A DNA stretch of 64,000 nucleotides from Pedobacter mendelii (GTDB taxonomy: Bacteria > Bacteroidota > Bacteroidia > Sphingobacteriales > Sphingobacteriaceae): contig NZ_BMDJ01000003.1 of NCBI RefSeq assembly GCF_014635725.1, positions 310,001-374,000 of the forward strand. The letters are read 5' to 3'. Positions 45,245-55,177 of the stretch are shown here, in pieces (the stretch's first letter is position 1; each line of letters starts with the position of its first letter). The translations under genes were made by a program, and so were the position numbers. Below the pieces are notes generated by a model. That model worked only from the letters and a program-made list of their open reading frames with translations. It did no database searches and was not told where the DNA came from.

Positions 45245-45393
45245 ATTGTGCGATAATAAAGATTAAATCAGATCAAAAATAATCATTTTATCAACACCTT
45301 TTGCTTAACAATGTTTTACAAAAGATATAGTTACTTTAAAACTTACTGAATATTACAAGATTGATCTGGTAGGATGAAAGTTTTTAAAAAACA

Positions 45394-46092
45394 CTACTTA
45401 CAGTCTATCGCCTGCCCATAAGCAGAGCTATTTTTTGGCGATAAAAATGGAATACCTAAATCTGCAGAACGCAGTAAAAAAAGCAAACCCATAAAAAACA
45501 TAAACCATGGAATAAGTTTATTGGTATTAAAACGGATATACTTTTTTAAAAAAATTCCGCCTAAAGAAATCATCATCATTAATGGAGCAGTTCCCAAACC
45601 GAACAGAAACATAAATATTCCGCCCGATTTAATATTTCCTGTATTTAATGCCGTTGCCAACGCCAGATAAACCATTCCACAAGGAATTAAACCATTAAGC
45701 ATGCCTGCAAATAATCCCCATGCTGGCAAATTAAATACCTTGCCCATGGCTTTACTTAATGGGCTTAATGCCTTAGTCTGAATTTTAGAAAAAAAATTAT
45801 TATACGCCTTATTAAAATGTAGTGCAGTAAAAAGAATCATTAAAGAACCAATAATTATACTAAGCATTTTCTGATTACTAAAAAATAAAACACTGTTACC
45901 CAATGCGCCAACTATTAAACCTAGAGCGGTGTAAACGAATATCCTACCGAATTGATAAAGTAAAAGTTGCAAGCCAGAATTGAAGAGATTCTCTTTTTTA
46001 AATGGCATACCAATCATTATCGGCCCGCACATTACGGCACAATGTAAACTTCCAAAAAAGCCCATCAAAAACGCAAGCGGTAAAAAGTTCAT
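45394..46092 (-). CDS. TauE/SafE (UreH-like) membrane protein of the cbb3 cluster
   Basis: From the ATG at 46092 the protein is 232 aa with about six membrane spans. It opens MNFLPLAFLMGFFGSLHCAV then MCGPIMIGMP, a motif with two Cys near the membrane face that is shared by TauE/SafE- and UreH-like proteins attached to cbb3 clusters. A role in copper or cytochrome biogenesis is often assumed for such genes. Its start overlaps the fixH stop (TGATG), making it the last gene of the operon. Confidence 0.82.
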   Translation of the reverse strand: MNFLPLAFLMGFFGSLHCAVMCGPIMIGMPFKKENLFNSGLQLLLYQFGRIFVYTALGLIVGALGNSVLFFSNQKMLSIIIGSLMILFTALHFNKAYNNFFSKIQTKALSPLSKAMGKVFNLPAWGLFAGMLNGLIPCGMVYLALATALNTGNIKSGGIFMFLFGLGTAPLMMMISLGGIFLKKYIRFNTNKLIPWFMFFMGLLFLLRSADLGIPFLSPKNSSAYGQAIDCK

Positions 46093-46520
46093 CACAATAT
46101 AATATTATCTTTGTACAAATAATCTTTATTTCCCGATCTCCATTGCAAATTTAAAAACCACATTCCCTTTGCCATTTTGGTTATATCAACCAGAATAAGA
46201 TGAGCATCTCCTGATGTTTTTCCTTTCAATTTAACATCATCCAAACTATTAGCGGGTCGCATTAATACAAGTTCATATTTAGCAGTTGCTTTTATTTGAA
46301 TTATAATTTGCTTTTTGGTAATCGTAATTTTTGGTTTTGCATCATCATTAAGGACATTTTTTTTCGCATTGTATTCCGCATTGTAATTAATTCCTTTTTC
46401 GTAGTAATTTTCTTCAATAAGTGCGTCCCTGCCATGTACATAAAACATATATACAACCATGCAAACAATAAATAGCATAAATGTAACCATGCCCAATACT
46501 ACTTTTGTTCCCCAATTCAT
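46092..46520 (-). CDS. FixH/CcoH-type cbb3 oxidase assembly protein
   Basis: A 142-aa protein with one N-terminal membrane span (VVLGMVTFMLFIVCMVVYMF) followed by VHGRDALIEENYYEKGINYN, the FixH hallmark EENYYEKGI, and a small beta domain with LVDITKMAKGMWFLNLQW. FixH/CcoH binds and stabilises CcoP during assembly. It sits between ccoG and the TauE-like gene, as expected. Confidence 0.92.
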   Translation of the reverse strand: MNWGTKVVLGMVTFMLFIVCMVVYMFYVHGRDALIEENYYEKGINYNAEYNAKKNVLNDDAKPKITITKKQIIIQIKATAKYELVLMRPANSLDDVKLKGKTSGDAHLILVDITKMAKGMWFLNLQWRSGNKDYLYKDNIIL

Positions 46521-46553
46521 ATTCTTTTTTAACTGCTTACAAAAATTAATTTA

Positions 46554-47924
46554 TTACTCTTCTGCTGGTTGAGCGAAAAAACTAGTCGCTGCTGTACTTA
46601 AGATTTTACCATCGGCAATTATTTCAAAAACCACATCTGTTTTATACTTCTTAATGGAATTGTTTTTTCTAATTAAAAAGAAGGTAACATGTGCAGAACC
46701 TTCTTTAGGCAAAATATCTGCCTTTTGTATAAAATCAATTTCATCGGTATCGCTTTGTGATTTAAACCTAAACTTAATCGTTTTATTGGTTTTGTTAATC
46801 AGCTCTGCATTATAGAGGTTGCTGGTTTTATCCTTACCCCTACTTTGGTAAAGTGTTCCGCTTGCTCTTAAAACTATTGTTTGAATATCTTCCCGTTTAT
46901 AAATTAGAGATGAAAAAACTAGCATAACGATAAATAGAACAGCAGCGTATCCATAAGATTTCATACCAATTCTATATTGTTTTCTTTCTTTTATAAAATC
47001 TTGATTGAAGAAACCTATAAGGTTTTTAGGCTTATTCAATTTGAGCATAACCTCATTACAAGAATCAATACACGCTGTACAGTTTACACATTCCAATTGG
47101 GTTCCATTTCTTATATCTATCCCAGTCGGACAAACCTGAACACACAGTCCACAATCAATACAATCTCCAAATTTTAAATCGGCTGCACTTTTTTGCGAAT
47201 GTCCTCTCGGCTCGCCTCTCGAAAAATCGTAGGCTACAACTAAGCTCTGATTATCCAGCAAAACGCCCTGCAACCTACCATAAGGGCAAATAACCGTACA
47301 AACTACTTCTCGGACATAAGCGAAAACGCCATAGAAAATAAATGTAAACAGGCAAATAGATAAAAAGCCTGAAACATGTTGTGAAACTGGTTCAGTTATA
47401 ATTTTAACCAATAAATTTGAGCCAATAATGTAAGCTAGAAACGTGTTTGCTATGGCGAAAGAAATTACAAGAAAGATAAAGTGTTTAATGCTTTTTTTTA
47501 AGATTTTATCAACGTTCCATTTTTGAGCATCGAGCTTTCTTTGTTTATTAGCATCGCCTTCAATCCAATATTCAATCCTGCGGAAAACCATTTCCATAAA
47601 AATGGTTTGCGGACAAGCCCAGCCGCACCATAACCTTCCCAAAACAACGGTAAAGCATACTATAAACATGATAAATATAAGCATTGCCAATGCAAAAAGA
47701 TAAAAATCTTGTGGTGTAAATATTAATCCAAAGAATACGAATTTTCTCTCAATAAAATTAAGCAGCACTAATTGTTCTCCGTTAAACCGTAAAAAAGGAA
47801 ATGAGAATAAAAGTAAAAGCAAGCCATAGCTTACCCACTTCCGATAAGTGTACAACTTGCCCGATGGTTTTTTAGGGTATAGGGAATTTCTGCCTTTACT
47901 TTCAGATTTATTTTTTTGTGCCAT
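46554..47924 (-). CDS. ccoG: CcoG/FixG/RdxA polyferredoxin, cbb3 assembly
   Basis: A 456-aa membrane protein with about five spans and two 4Fe-4S motifs: FGDCIDCGLCVQVCPTG and ECVNCTACIDSC, plus RLWCGWACPQTIF near the first spans. The C-terminal ~130 residues are an Ig-like FixG domain. CcoG reduces Cu(II) to Cu(I) for insertion of copper into the oxidase. The start overlaps the ccoP stop by 17 bases. Confidence 0.95.
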   Translation of the reverse strand: MAQKNKSESKGRNSLYPKKPSGKLYTYRKWVSYGLLLLLFSFPFLRFNGEQLVLLNFIERKFVFFGLIFTPQDFYLFALAMLIFIMFIVCFTVVLGRLWCGWACPQTIFMEMVFRRIEYWIEGDANKQRKLDAQKWNVDKILKKSIKHFIFLVISFAIANTFLAYIIGSNLLVKIITEPVSQHVSGFLSICLFTFIFYGVFAYVREVVCTVICPYGRLQGVLLDNQSLVVAYDFSRGEPRGHSQKSAADLKFGDCIDCGLCVQVCPTGIDIRNGTQLECVNCTACIDSCNEVMLKLNKPKNLIGFFNQDFIKERKQYRIGMKSYGYAAVLFIVMLVFSSLIYKREDIQTIVLRASGTLYQSRGKDKTSNLYNAELINKTNKTIKFRFKSQSDTDEIDFIQKADILPKEGSAHVTFFLIRKNNSIKKYKTDVVFEIIADGKILSTAATSFFAQPAEE

Positions 47925-48873
47925 CTGTTTTGGTTACACTATCACCAATCGCTTTCTTTTCATTATCCTTAACATCTTTTTCTTCGTATTTTTCGCCTTG
48001 TGGTGCTTTAGCGCCAGGGGGATTTGTTCCACTTAAAGAAAGTATGAAATTAGATACTGCACTAATTTGTTTTGAAGTTAAATTTTTCTCCCAGCTAATC
48101 ATTCCCTTTTCTGGAACACCATATTTTATTGTTTTAAAAACGTTATTAATCCCACCTCCATGTAACCAATACGCATCGGTTAAGTTAGGGCCAATAACAC
48201 CTTGACCTCTATCTCCGTGGCAAACAACACAGTTACCTGTAAAAATGCTTTTGCCTTCTTCCAAAATGATTTGCGAGTTATCAAACTTTACAGAGTTTTC
48301 ATCAATTGTATTTGCTGATTTCTCTAAGTAAGCGGCTTTTTCTACCTGCGCTTTTGCCACTTCATTTTCGTATTCTTTATCCTGCAAATCACCATAACCA
48401 CCAATATGATAGTAAAAAAGGTAGCCCGCAGCAAAAATCATTGTCCCAAAAAATAAGAAATTAAACCATGCCGGAACAGGGTTATTAAGCTCTTTAATAC
48501 CATCGTATGAATGTTGTATTACCAAATCCTCCTCCTCTTCAATTGGCCGCAGGCTTAATAATTTATTCCATATTGATGGTTTAGTTGGTTTTTGTTTTAA
48601 CCAGCTGTCATAATCTAAAACTGGTACATTAACTGCCTTCAAGTACGGCGTTGGATTTAATTGCTCCTCGTACATCACCTTAAATGCATTAAGAAGTGTT
48701 ATCGAAACAAAAAGCAGCACAAGGGTAAAAAGTAAAAGAATTACAACTAGCATTTCAGCGCTGTTTAAGCCTAGTCCGGGTTCAGAAGGAATAACAATAG
48801 CCGTTTTTCCGTCTGCAGCAAACGCTGATACTGATAAAAACAAAAATAAAAAGGATAGCTTAATCTTCTTCAT
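47908..48873 (-). CDS. ccoP: CcoP subunit of cbb3 oxidase, monohaem type
   Basis: The chosen ATG at 48873 (MKKIKLSFLFLFLSVSAFAA) gives 321 aa; a GTG further upstream is less likely. There are two membrane spans (~35-60 and ~135-158), the CcoP N-terminal domain with HSYDGIKELNNPVPAWFNFL, and one cytochrome c domain with CVVCHGDRGQGVIGPNL. Only one CxxCH is present, whereas textbook CcoP has two. It delivers electrons to the catalytic subunit. The stop overlaps ccoG. Confidence 0.9.
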   Translation of the reverse strand: MKKIKLSFLFLFLSVSAFAADGKTAIVIPSEPGLGLNSAEMLVVILLLFTLVLLFVSITLLNAFKVMYEEQLNPTPYLKAVNVPVLDYDSWLKQKPTKPSIWNKLLSLRPIEEEEDLVIQHSYDGIKELNNPVPAWFNFLFFGTMIFAAGYLFYYHIGGYGDLQDKEYENEVAKAQVEKAAYLEKSANTIDENSVKFDNSQIILEEGKSIFTGNCVVCHGDRGQGVIGPNLTDAYWLHGGGINNVFKTIKYGVPEKGMISWEKNLTSKQISAVSNFILSLSGTNPPGAKAPQGEKYEEKDVKDNEKKAIGDSVTKTDGTKK

Positions 48874-49042
48874 ACGATATAGGTTGATTTTCTTGAATAG
48901 GAAGTTCACTCATTACTTCAATATGTTTTTTATTTAGTTTTAGCAGATAAATACCCACAATTACAAAAAATACCATAAACATAAGTAAAGAGGTAATTAG
49001 GTAAAGTTCACCTCCGGCTAAGTCTTTTATTTGATTAAACAT
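48860..49042 (-). CDS. CcoQ-like small subunit of cbb3 oxidase
   Basis: A 60-aa protein with one hydrophobic span (LITSLLMFMVFFVIVGIYLL) and a polar tail with KLNKKHIEVMSELP. It sits between ccoNO and ccoP, 4 bp from the former and overlapping the latter by 14 bases, the typical place of CcoQ, which stabilises the oxidase. Confidence 0.8.
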   Translation of the reverse strand: MFNQIKDLAGGELYLITSLLMFMVFFVIVGIYLLKLNKKHIEVMSELPIQENQPISYEED

Positions 49043-49046
49043 AATA

Positions 49047-51188
49047 TTATTGATTTGAAGGAATAGTTTCTTTATTGGCTTTTATATCGGTACCTAAGCG
49101 TTGTAAATAAGCAATGATGGCTACAATTTCTCTATCGCTTTTTATTTTGATGTTGTTTTGTTTTAAATCAAAAGCAATTTTATCAGCCTGAATTTTTAAA
49201 TCAATGTTTGCTTGTTTATCATAACCTTCGGGATATGGCACACCCAGCGTTTGCATCGCTTTTATTTTACTTGGCGTTGAGGTTATATCTAGTTTTTGCT
49301 CAATTAACCATGGATAAGGAGGCATAATACTTCCAGGCGACATAGAAGTAGGGTCAAATAAATGATTAAAATGCCAGGCATCAGAATACTTCCCGCCTAT
49401 GCGGTGCAAATCTGGCCCGGTTCTTTTACTTCCCCACAAAAAAGGATGGTCGTAAACAAATTCGCCGGCCTTACTATATTCTCCATATCGTTCCGTTTCT
49501 GAACGGAATGGACGAACGGTTTGAGAATGGCAGTTTACACAACCTTCCCTGATGTATAAATCTCTACCTTGAAGTTCTAAAGCAGAGTAAGGTTTTACAC
49601 TTGCAATTGTTGGTATGTTTGATTGTATGGTAAAAGTTGGCATCATTTCTACCATACCTCCAATAAGAATTATGATTAAAGAAAGTACCATAAATTTCAT
49701 TGGCTTACGCTCTAAAACCCTATGCCAAGCCTTATCAGCCGGAGAACTATCAACAATTATTTTTGCCAGAGGCATAGCTTCAGCAGGTTCATTGGCAACA
49801 AGTTTTGCGCTTAGCATTGTTTTGGTGAGATTATACGCCATGGCGATAACACCCGTTAAATACAATGCACCACCAATTGAACGCAAAATATGCATTGGAA
49901 TAATTTGTAAGGTTGTAGCCAGAAAATTTGGATATTTTAACAAGCCTTCCGGTGTAAACTCTTTCCACATTAAGCCTTGTGTAAAGCCAGCCCAATACAT
50001 TGGTACAGCATAGAAAAGAATACCTAAAGTGCCTATCCAAAAGTGAAAGCCAGCCAATTTTTTAGAGTATAGTTCGGTTTTATAAATTCGTGGAATTAAC
50101 CAGTACAAAACACCAAAGGTTAAAAATCCATTCCACCCTAGTGCGCCAACGTGTACATGTGCAACAATCCAATCAGTAAAATGTGCCACACCATTTATTT
50201 GTTTAAGAGATAACAAAGGTCCTTCGAAGGTTGCCATACCATAAGCGGTAAGTGCTACAACCATAAATTTCAGTGTAACATCTTCCCTTACCTTATCCCA
50301 TGCGCCACGTAAAGTTAAAAGACCATTAATCATACCGCCCCAACTTGGTGCAATAAGCATAATAGAGAATGCTACGCCTAAAGATTGAGCCCAACCGGGA
50401 AGCGAGGTATATAATAAATGGTGAGGACCTGCCCAGATGTAAATAAAAATTAAAGACCAAAAGTGAAGAATACTCAGCTTATAAGAATAAACCGGTCTAT
50501 TCGCCATTTTAGGCAAGAAATAATACATCATTCCCAGATACGGTGTAGTTAGAAAAAATGCTACGGCATTATGTCCATACCACCATTGCACTAATGCATC
50601 TTGAACGCCAGCATACACATAATAACTTTTCATAAAAGAAATTGGCAACTCGAAAGAGTTTACGATGTGTAAAACAGCAATGGTAACAAAGGTGGCTATG
50701 TAAAACCAAATGGCCACATATAAATGTCTTTCTCTTCTTTTAATAATTGTACCAAACATGTTTACGCCAAAAACCACCCATATTATTGTTATAGCAATAT
50801 CTATCGGCCATTCGAGTTCGGCATATTCGTGTGATGTAGTAAAGCCTAAAGGAAGTGTTATAACTGCCGAAACAATTATGAGTTGCCAGCCCCAGAAATG
50901 AATTTTGCTTAGCACATCGCTAAACATTCTGGCTTTTAATAAGCGTTGAAGCGAATAGTAAACACCCATAAAAATTGCATTACCTACGAAGGCAAAAATT
51001 ACAGCATTAGTATGTAATGGTCTGATTCTCCCGAAAGTAGTGTATTGGCTACCAAGGTTCATTATAGGCTTAAAAAGTTGCATGGCTGCAAGTAAACCAA
51101 CAGTCATTCCTATAATTCCCCACACCAACGTGGCGAGAGCAAAGTTTCGAACAATTTTATTATCGTAAGTAAATTTTTCTAACAGCAT
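49047..51188 (-). CDS. Fused CcoN-CcoO: cbb3-type cytochrome c oxidase subunits I and II
   Basis: A 713-aa fusion. Residues 1-~480 are CcoN with at least twelve spans (LVQWWYGHNAVAFFLTTPYL carrying the CuB His-Tyr region, then HHLLYTSLP and FTDWIVAHVHVGALGWNGF with haem ligands). Residues ~500-713 are CcoO: one span (FMVLSLIIILIGGMVEMMPT), then ALELQGRDLYIREGCVNCHS with the c-type haem site CVNCH, and TGPDLHRIGGKYSDAWHFNH. In Proteobacteria these are separate genes; fusions are common in Bacteroidota. It is the catalytic core of the high-affinity terminal oxidase. Confidence 0.95.
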   Translation of the reverse strand: MLLEKFTYDNKIVRNFALATLVWGIIGMTVGLLAAMQLFKPIMNLGSQYTTFGRIRPLHTNAVIFAFVGNAIFMGVYYSLQRLLKARMFSDVLSKIHFWGWQLIIVSAVITLPLGFTTSHEYAELEWPIDIAITIIWVVFGVNMFGTIIKRRERHLYVAIWFYIATFVTIAVLHIVNSFELPISFMKSYYVYAGVQDALVQWWYGHNAVAFFLTTPYLGMMYYFLPKMANRPVYSYKLSILHFWSLIFIYIWAGPHHLLYTSLPGWAQSLGVAFSIMLIAPSWGGMINGLLTLRGAWDKVREDVTLKFMVVALTAYGMATFEGPLLSLKQINGVAHFTDWIVAHVHVGALGWNGFLTFGVLYWLIPRIYKTELYSKKLAGFHFWIGTLGILFYAVPMYWAGFTQGLMWKEFTPEGLLKYPNFLATTLQIIPMHILRSIGGALYLTGVIAMAYNLTKTMLSAKLVANEPAEAMPLAKIIVDSSPADKAWHRVLERKPMKFMVLSLIIILIGGMVEMMPTFTIQSNIPTIASVKPYSALELQGRDLYIREGCVNCHSQTVRPFRSETERYGEYSKAGEFVYDHPFLWGSKRTGPDLHRIGGKYSDAWHFNHLFDPTSMSPGSIMPPYPWLIEQKLDITSTPSKIKAMQTLGVPYPEGYDKQANIDLKIQADKIAFDLKQNNIKIKSDREIVAIIAYLQRLGTDIKANKETIPSNQ

Positions 51189-51254
51189 AATACAAAATGA
51201 GTTTGTTTGTGCAGTAAAGGTACCGTGGTATGCTGATTTAAATGATGATGGTGA

Positions 51255-51434
51255 TTAACTGGAAAAGTGATCTTCTTCACTTTTTCCTGCTGTAACATCA
51301 TCATCAAAAAGAATACGTATCGCGGGCGTATGAACATCGTCATTCTGTCCATTTTTATAGGCCCAGAAGAAAGCTGCAAGGAAAATTAATGCCATTAAAA
51401 CACTGCAGCCAATTAAAAAGTAAAGAATGTTCAC
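51255..51434 (-). CDS. ccoS: cbb3 oxidase maturation protein CcoS
   Basis: A 59-aa protein, starting at GTG: MNILYFLIGCSVLMALIFLA then AFFWAYKNGQNDD, a single span followed by an FWAxKxGQFDD-type motif characteristic of CcoS, needed for haem/copper insertion into CcoN. The GTG start overlaps the ccoI stop (GTGA). It lies 66 bases upstream of ccoNO. Confidence 0.9.
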   Translation of the reverse strand: MNILYFLIGCSVLMALIFLAAFFWAYKNGQNDDVHTPAIRILFDDDVTAGKSEEDHFSS

Positions 51435-53818
51435 GCTAGTTTATTTTTTTTGGCGAACCACTTTGTTGCCAGAGTTGTAAATGAGATAATGGTTATTGTG
51501 CTAATGGGCATAAGTACTGCTGCAACTAATGGATATAATGTACCTTGTACAGCATAATAAATACCTATGCAGTTATATGCGATAGCAATAGCAAAGCTTA
51601 TTTTTATAATTTTCAATCCATCTTTACTTTGTTGAATAAAATTTGAAAGAAAGTTTAATGAGTTTCCCTTTAGAATTGCATCGCATCCAGGTGTAAAATT
51701 GTTAATATTGTCCGTTATTGCGATTCCAAAATCGCTTTGTTTTAATGCACCTGCATCATTTAATCCATCGCCCAACATCATTATTTTATTGCCTTCATGT
51801 TGAAGTTCTAAAACAGCGCTAAGTTTTTGATGAGGGTTTTGACGAAACCTGATTTTTGTATTTAAAGGAAAAATTGCTTTTAAATCGCATTCATCCTTAT
51901 TTGTATCACCAGATAAAACTTGGAGTTTGAAGCTATTCTTTAAATTGCTGATAAGTTCTTTTAAGTCAGGGCGCCAATGCTGGTTTATAGAAAAGTAACC
52001 TTTATACACACCATCAATAACGACATGCACTCCATTACCCGATGCTTTTTTTAAATGAGCGGGTAAAAGTGAAAGATTTCCGGCATAAACTTTTTGTCCC
52101 TTAATTTTTCCGCTTAAACCTTTTCCAGGTGTTTCTAAAAAATTCTGAACAGCATAAAATTTATTTGCATTTAGTTTTTTTAAAATTTGCCTGCTCAATG
52201 GATGCGCGGAGTTTCGAATTAATGAGCAAACCGCTATCTCTTCGGAGCTATCAAGCATTCCGCTAAATGATATATCTGCAGTTTGGCTGCTTGTTAAAGT
52301 GCCTGTTTTGTCGAATATAATGGTGTTGCATTTGGCAAGTTCTTCAACAGCATCGGTATTTTTAATATAAAATCCGTTTTTATCGAAAACAGATAATATA
52401 GCAGATAAAGTAAAAGGTGTGCTTAATGCTAAAACGCATGGGCAAGCAACAATAATTACAGCTGTAAATGCCGACCAGGCTTTGTGGCTATCACTTTGAA
52501 ATAACCAATATCCGGTAGCACAAAATGCAATTGTAAACACACCCAAACTAAAATATTTGGCTACGCTATCATTAAAATTCTGCTTTAAATCATGCTTTTT
52601 ATAATGTTCGTTGTTCCATAAGCCAGTTAAATAGCTTTGAGATACAGGCTTTACCACCTCAAGTTCAATGGCTTCTCCGGTTTGCCTTGAACCAGCATAA
52701 ATAATTTCGCCCAAAACCTTATTTACAGGTTCCGATTCACCTGTAACAAAACTCATATCCATTCTACCATTGCCTTTCATTAAAATAGAATCTGCCGGAA
52801 CCAGCTCTCCATTTCTAATCCAAAGGCGCTCGCCTATTTTGATTTCATTTATGGATACAGGTTTTTCTTTTCCATTCTGCAATGCTGTTACAGCAATGGG
52901 GAAATAAGAACGATAATCTCTATCGAATGAAATATGATGATAAGTTCTTTGTTTGAGCCATTTTCCCATCAAAAGCAAAAACACAAGTCCTGTTAGCGTA
53001 TCAGCAAAACCTGGCCCCAAGCTAAAAACAACCTCAAATGCCGTACGTAAAAACAATACCGCAATAATTAAGGCTAAAGGTGTATCAAGATTTATGTGTT
53101 TGTGTTTTATACTTGTAATTGCAGAAATAAAATAATCGCGACCACAATAAAAAGCCACAGGAATAGCAAAAGCCAAATTTAGCCAACCAAAAAGCAATTG
53201 AAATTGTTGCTCAAAACCCGAAAGACCAAAATATTCGGGAAAGCTAAAGAGCATAACATTGCCCATGCAAAACCCTGCAACAGCAATTTTTAAAACCAAT
53301 GTTTTATCAATAGAATTACGATTTTCTTTAACAACATCTTGAAGACTAATTAGTGGCTCGTAACCAATCTGATTTAGTGTTTGCACTAAACGTTTTAATG
53401 ATATTTCTTCATGATTGAAGCTTATTGTAACTTGTTTTTTAAGAAAATCTATACGCGAACTGAAGATTGCAGAATTAATTTTATAGAGATGCTCTAATAA
53501 CCAAATACAAGAGCTGCAATGAATTGCCGGAATGTAAAAAGTAATTATACTCGAACTTTCGTGCCTGTAATCTAATAGTTGGGTAATAATTTTAGGCTCA
53601 TCAAGGTATTCTAAATGGTTTTCGCTTTTAAGCTGCTTACCAGGATTGTTATTGTAAGCATAATAATTGCAAAGGTTATTTTCTGAAAGAATTTTAAAAA
53701 CACCCATACAACCTGCGCAACAAAAATCTTTATCGCCTACTTCAAATTTTAGTTTGGGTAAATCCTCTCCGCAGTGGTAACAAACTAATTTTTTTACTAT
53801 TTTCTCTTTACTTTCCAT
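51431..53818 (-). CDS. ccoI: CcoI-type copper-transporting P-type ATPase
   Basis: A 795-aa P1B-type ATPase. The N terminus has a Cys-rich metal-binding stretch (CYHCGEDLP, FCCAGCMGVF) and an HMA domain with IHCSSCIWLLEHL; the membrane part has the CPC motif in IIVACPCVLALSTPF; then the phosphorylation loop DKTGTLTS, GDTNKDE-type and MLGDGLNDAGAL motifs. It supplies copper for the cbb3 oxidase. It precedes ccoS (4-base overlap) and follows hemN by 12 bp. Confidence 0.94.
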   Translation of the reverse strand: MESKEKIVKKLVCYHCGEDLPKLKFEVGDKDFCCAGCMGVFKILSENNLCNYYAYNNNPGKQLKSENHLEYLDEPKIITQLLDYRHESSSIITFYIPAIHCSSCIWLLEHLYKINSAIFSSRIDFLKKQVTISFNHEEISLKRLVQTLNQIGYEPLISLQDVVKENRNSIDKTLVLKIAVAGFCMGNVMLFSFPEYFGLSGFEQQFQLLFGWLNLAFAIPVAFYCGRDYFISAITSIKHKHINLDTPLALIIAVLFLRTAFEVVFSLGPGFADTLTGLVFLLLMGKWLKQRTYHHISFDRDYRSYFPIAVTALQNGKEKPVSINEIKIGERLWIRNGELVPADSILMKGNGRMDMSFVTGESEPVNKVLGEIIYAGSRQTGEAIELEVVKPVSQSYLTGLWNNEHYKKHDLKQNFNDSVAKYFSLGVFTIAFCATGYWLFQSDSHKAWSAFTAVIIVACPCVLALSTPFTLSAILSVFDKNGFYIKNTDAVEELAKCNTIIFDKTGTLTSSQTADISFSGMLDSSEEIAVCSLIRNSAHPLSRQILKKLNANKFYAVQNFLETPGKGLSGKIKGQKVYAGNLSLLPAHLKKASGNGVHVVIDGVYKGYFSINQHWRPDLKELISNLKNSFKLQVLSGDTNKDECDLKAIFPLNTKIRFRQNPHQKLSAVLELQHEGNKIMMLGDGLNDAGALKQSDFGIAITDNINNFTPGCDAILKGNSLNFLSNFIQQSKDGLKIIKISFAIAIAYNCIGIYYAVQGTLYPLVAAVLMPISTITIISFTTLATKWFAKKNKLA

Positions 53819-53830
53819 ACCAATCTTTAA

Positions 53831-55177
53831 TTAAACAGATAAACTGAACAGCTGCGTTTTTGGCTGTTTAAGCCATAGTTTCTCATCAAAGGCCATGCAA
53901 ACATTTCTAAGGAACGATTTTCCATGAGCTGTAATTTTTATTTCCTTTTCATTAATTGATATTAATTTATCTATCAATAAAGGCTGCAAGCGTATATTCA
54001 CTGCCTCAGGAATTCTATTATGATAAGTGGTATTTTCTTTACACATAATATTTAGGATATGCTTTCTGATTTCCAAATCTTCTGCAGTTAACAAATGTCC
54101 TTTCTCAACAGGAAGAATTCCATTTTGAATTTTATCGAGATAGGTTTCTACTGTTTTAGTGTTTTGGGCAAAAGCTGTCCAGCTATCGCTTATAGATGAA
54201 ACACCCAAGCCTATTAATAAATGAGTATGTTGGTTGGTATAACCCATAAAGTTTCGATGGAGTTTCTGTTCTTTAACTGCGTGAAACAATGAATCGCTTT
54301 TAAGCGCAAAATGATCCATACCTACATCTTCGTAACCAGCATAAAAAAACATTTGCCGGCCAGCCTGATAAAGTGCAAATTTCTCATCCCCAGCCGGGAT
54401 ATCTTTTTCAGTATAATGTCTTTGGCCTGGTTTTAACCATGGAACATGAGCATAACTGTAAAAAGCAATACGATCTGGCTTCATAATAATTGCTTCCTTA
54501 ATGGTTTCTTTTAACCCAGAAATAGTTTGCCCGGGTAAGCCATAAATCAGATCGAAATTGATGGAAGTATAACCGATTTTTCTGGCATCTTCTGTAACTT
54601 TTGAAACCTGATCTGGTGTTTGGTAACGATTGATGAGAAACTGAACTTTCGCATCAAAATCCTGAATACCAAGACTCAATCTTCTAAAACCAAGGTTATA
54701 AAGGGCTATTAAATGATGGGAAGTTGTATTTCCTGGATGTGCTTCAAAAGAAAATTCTGCATCGTTAGCAATTTCTGCATTATGCATTACTCCTTTTATT
54801 AATTCTTGAAGGTTTTCTGCCTTAAAAAACGTGGGTGTTCCGCCGCCGAGGTGCAGCTCTTTAATTTTTGGTGTTCCGCCTAAAATTTTAACATACATTT
54901 TCCATTCTTTAAGCAATGCATTTATGTAAGGCTTTTCTACTAGATGGTTTTTTGTAATTCGGGTATTACAACCGCAATAAGTACACATACTTTCACAAAA
55001 AGGAAGGTGGATATATAGACTTATACCCTCTTCGTTATAATTTGAATATGTTTTTGTTACAGATTTTAGCCAATCATTTATGCTAAAAAGTTCATTATCC
55101 CAATAAGGTACAGTTGGGTAGCTGGTGTACCTTGGTGCAGCAACATTATATTTTTTTAGTAGCGCAGCATTTTCCAT
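53831..55177 (-). CDS. hemN: Oxygen-independent coproporphyrinogen III oxidase
   Basis: A 448-aa radical-SAM enzyme that converts coproporphyrinogen III to protoporphyrinogen IX without O2. The radical-SAM cluster is CESMCTYCGC (Cx3CxxC), followed by LHLGGGTPTFF, FEAHPGNTT, RLSLGIQDFD and a C-terminal HemN domain. The opening YNVAAPRYTSYPTVPYWD is typical of true HemN rather than the HemW type. Its ATG overlaps the upstream gene stop by one base (TAATG). It links haem supply to the oxidase. Confidence 0.95.
   Translation of the reverse strand: MENAALLKKYNVAAPRYTSYPTVPYWDNELFSINDWLKSVTKTYSNYNEEGISLYIHLPFCESMCTYCGCNTRITKNHLVEKPYINALLKEWKMYVKILGGTPKIKELHLGGGTPTFFKAENLQELIKGVMHNAEIANDAEFSFEAHPGNTTSHHLIALYNLGFRRLSLGIQDFDAKVQFLINRYQTPDQVSKVTEDARKIGYTSINFDLIYGLPGQTISGLKETIKEAIIMKPDRIAFYSYAHVPWLKPGQRHYTEKDIPAGDEKFALYQAGRQMFFYAGYEDVGMDHFALKSDSLFHAVKEQKLHRNFMGYTNQHTHLLIGLGVSSISDSWTAFAQNTKTVETYLDKIQNGILPVEKGHLLTAEDLEIRKHILNIMCKENTTYHNRIPEAVNIRLQPLLIDKLISINEKEIKITAHGKSFLRNVCMAFDEKLWLKQPKTQLFSLSV

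Noticed and set aside
51179-51379. Minus-strand frame between ccoNO and ccoI
   Set aside because: It lies in another frame over ccoS, which fits the locus and has a clear CcoS motif.
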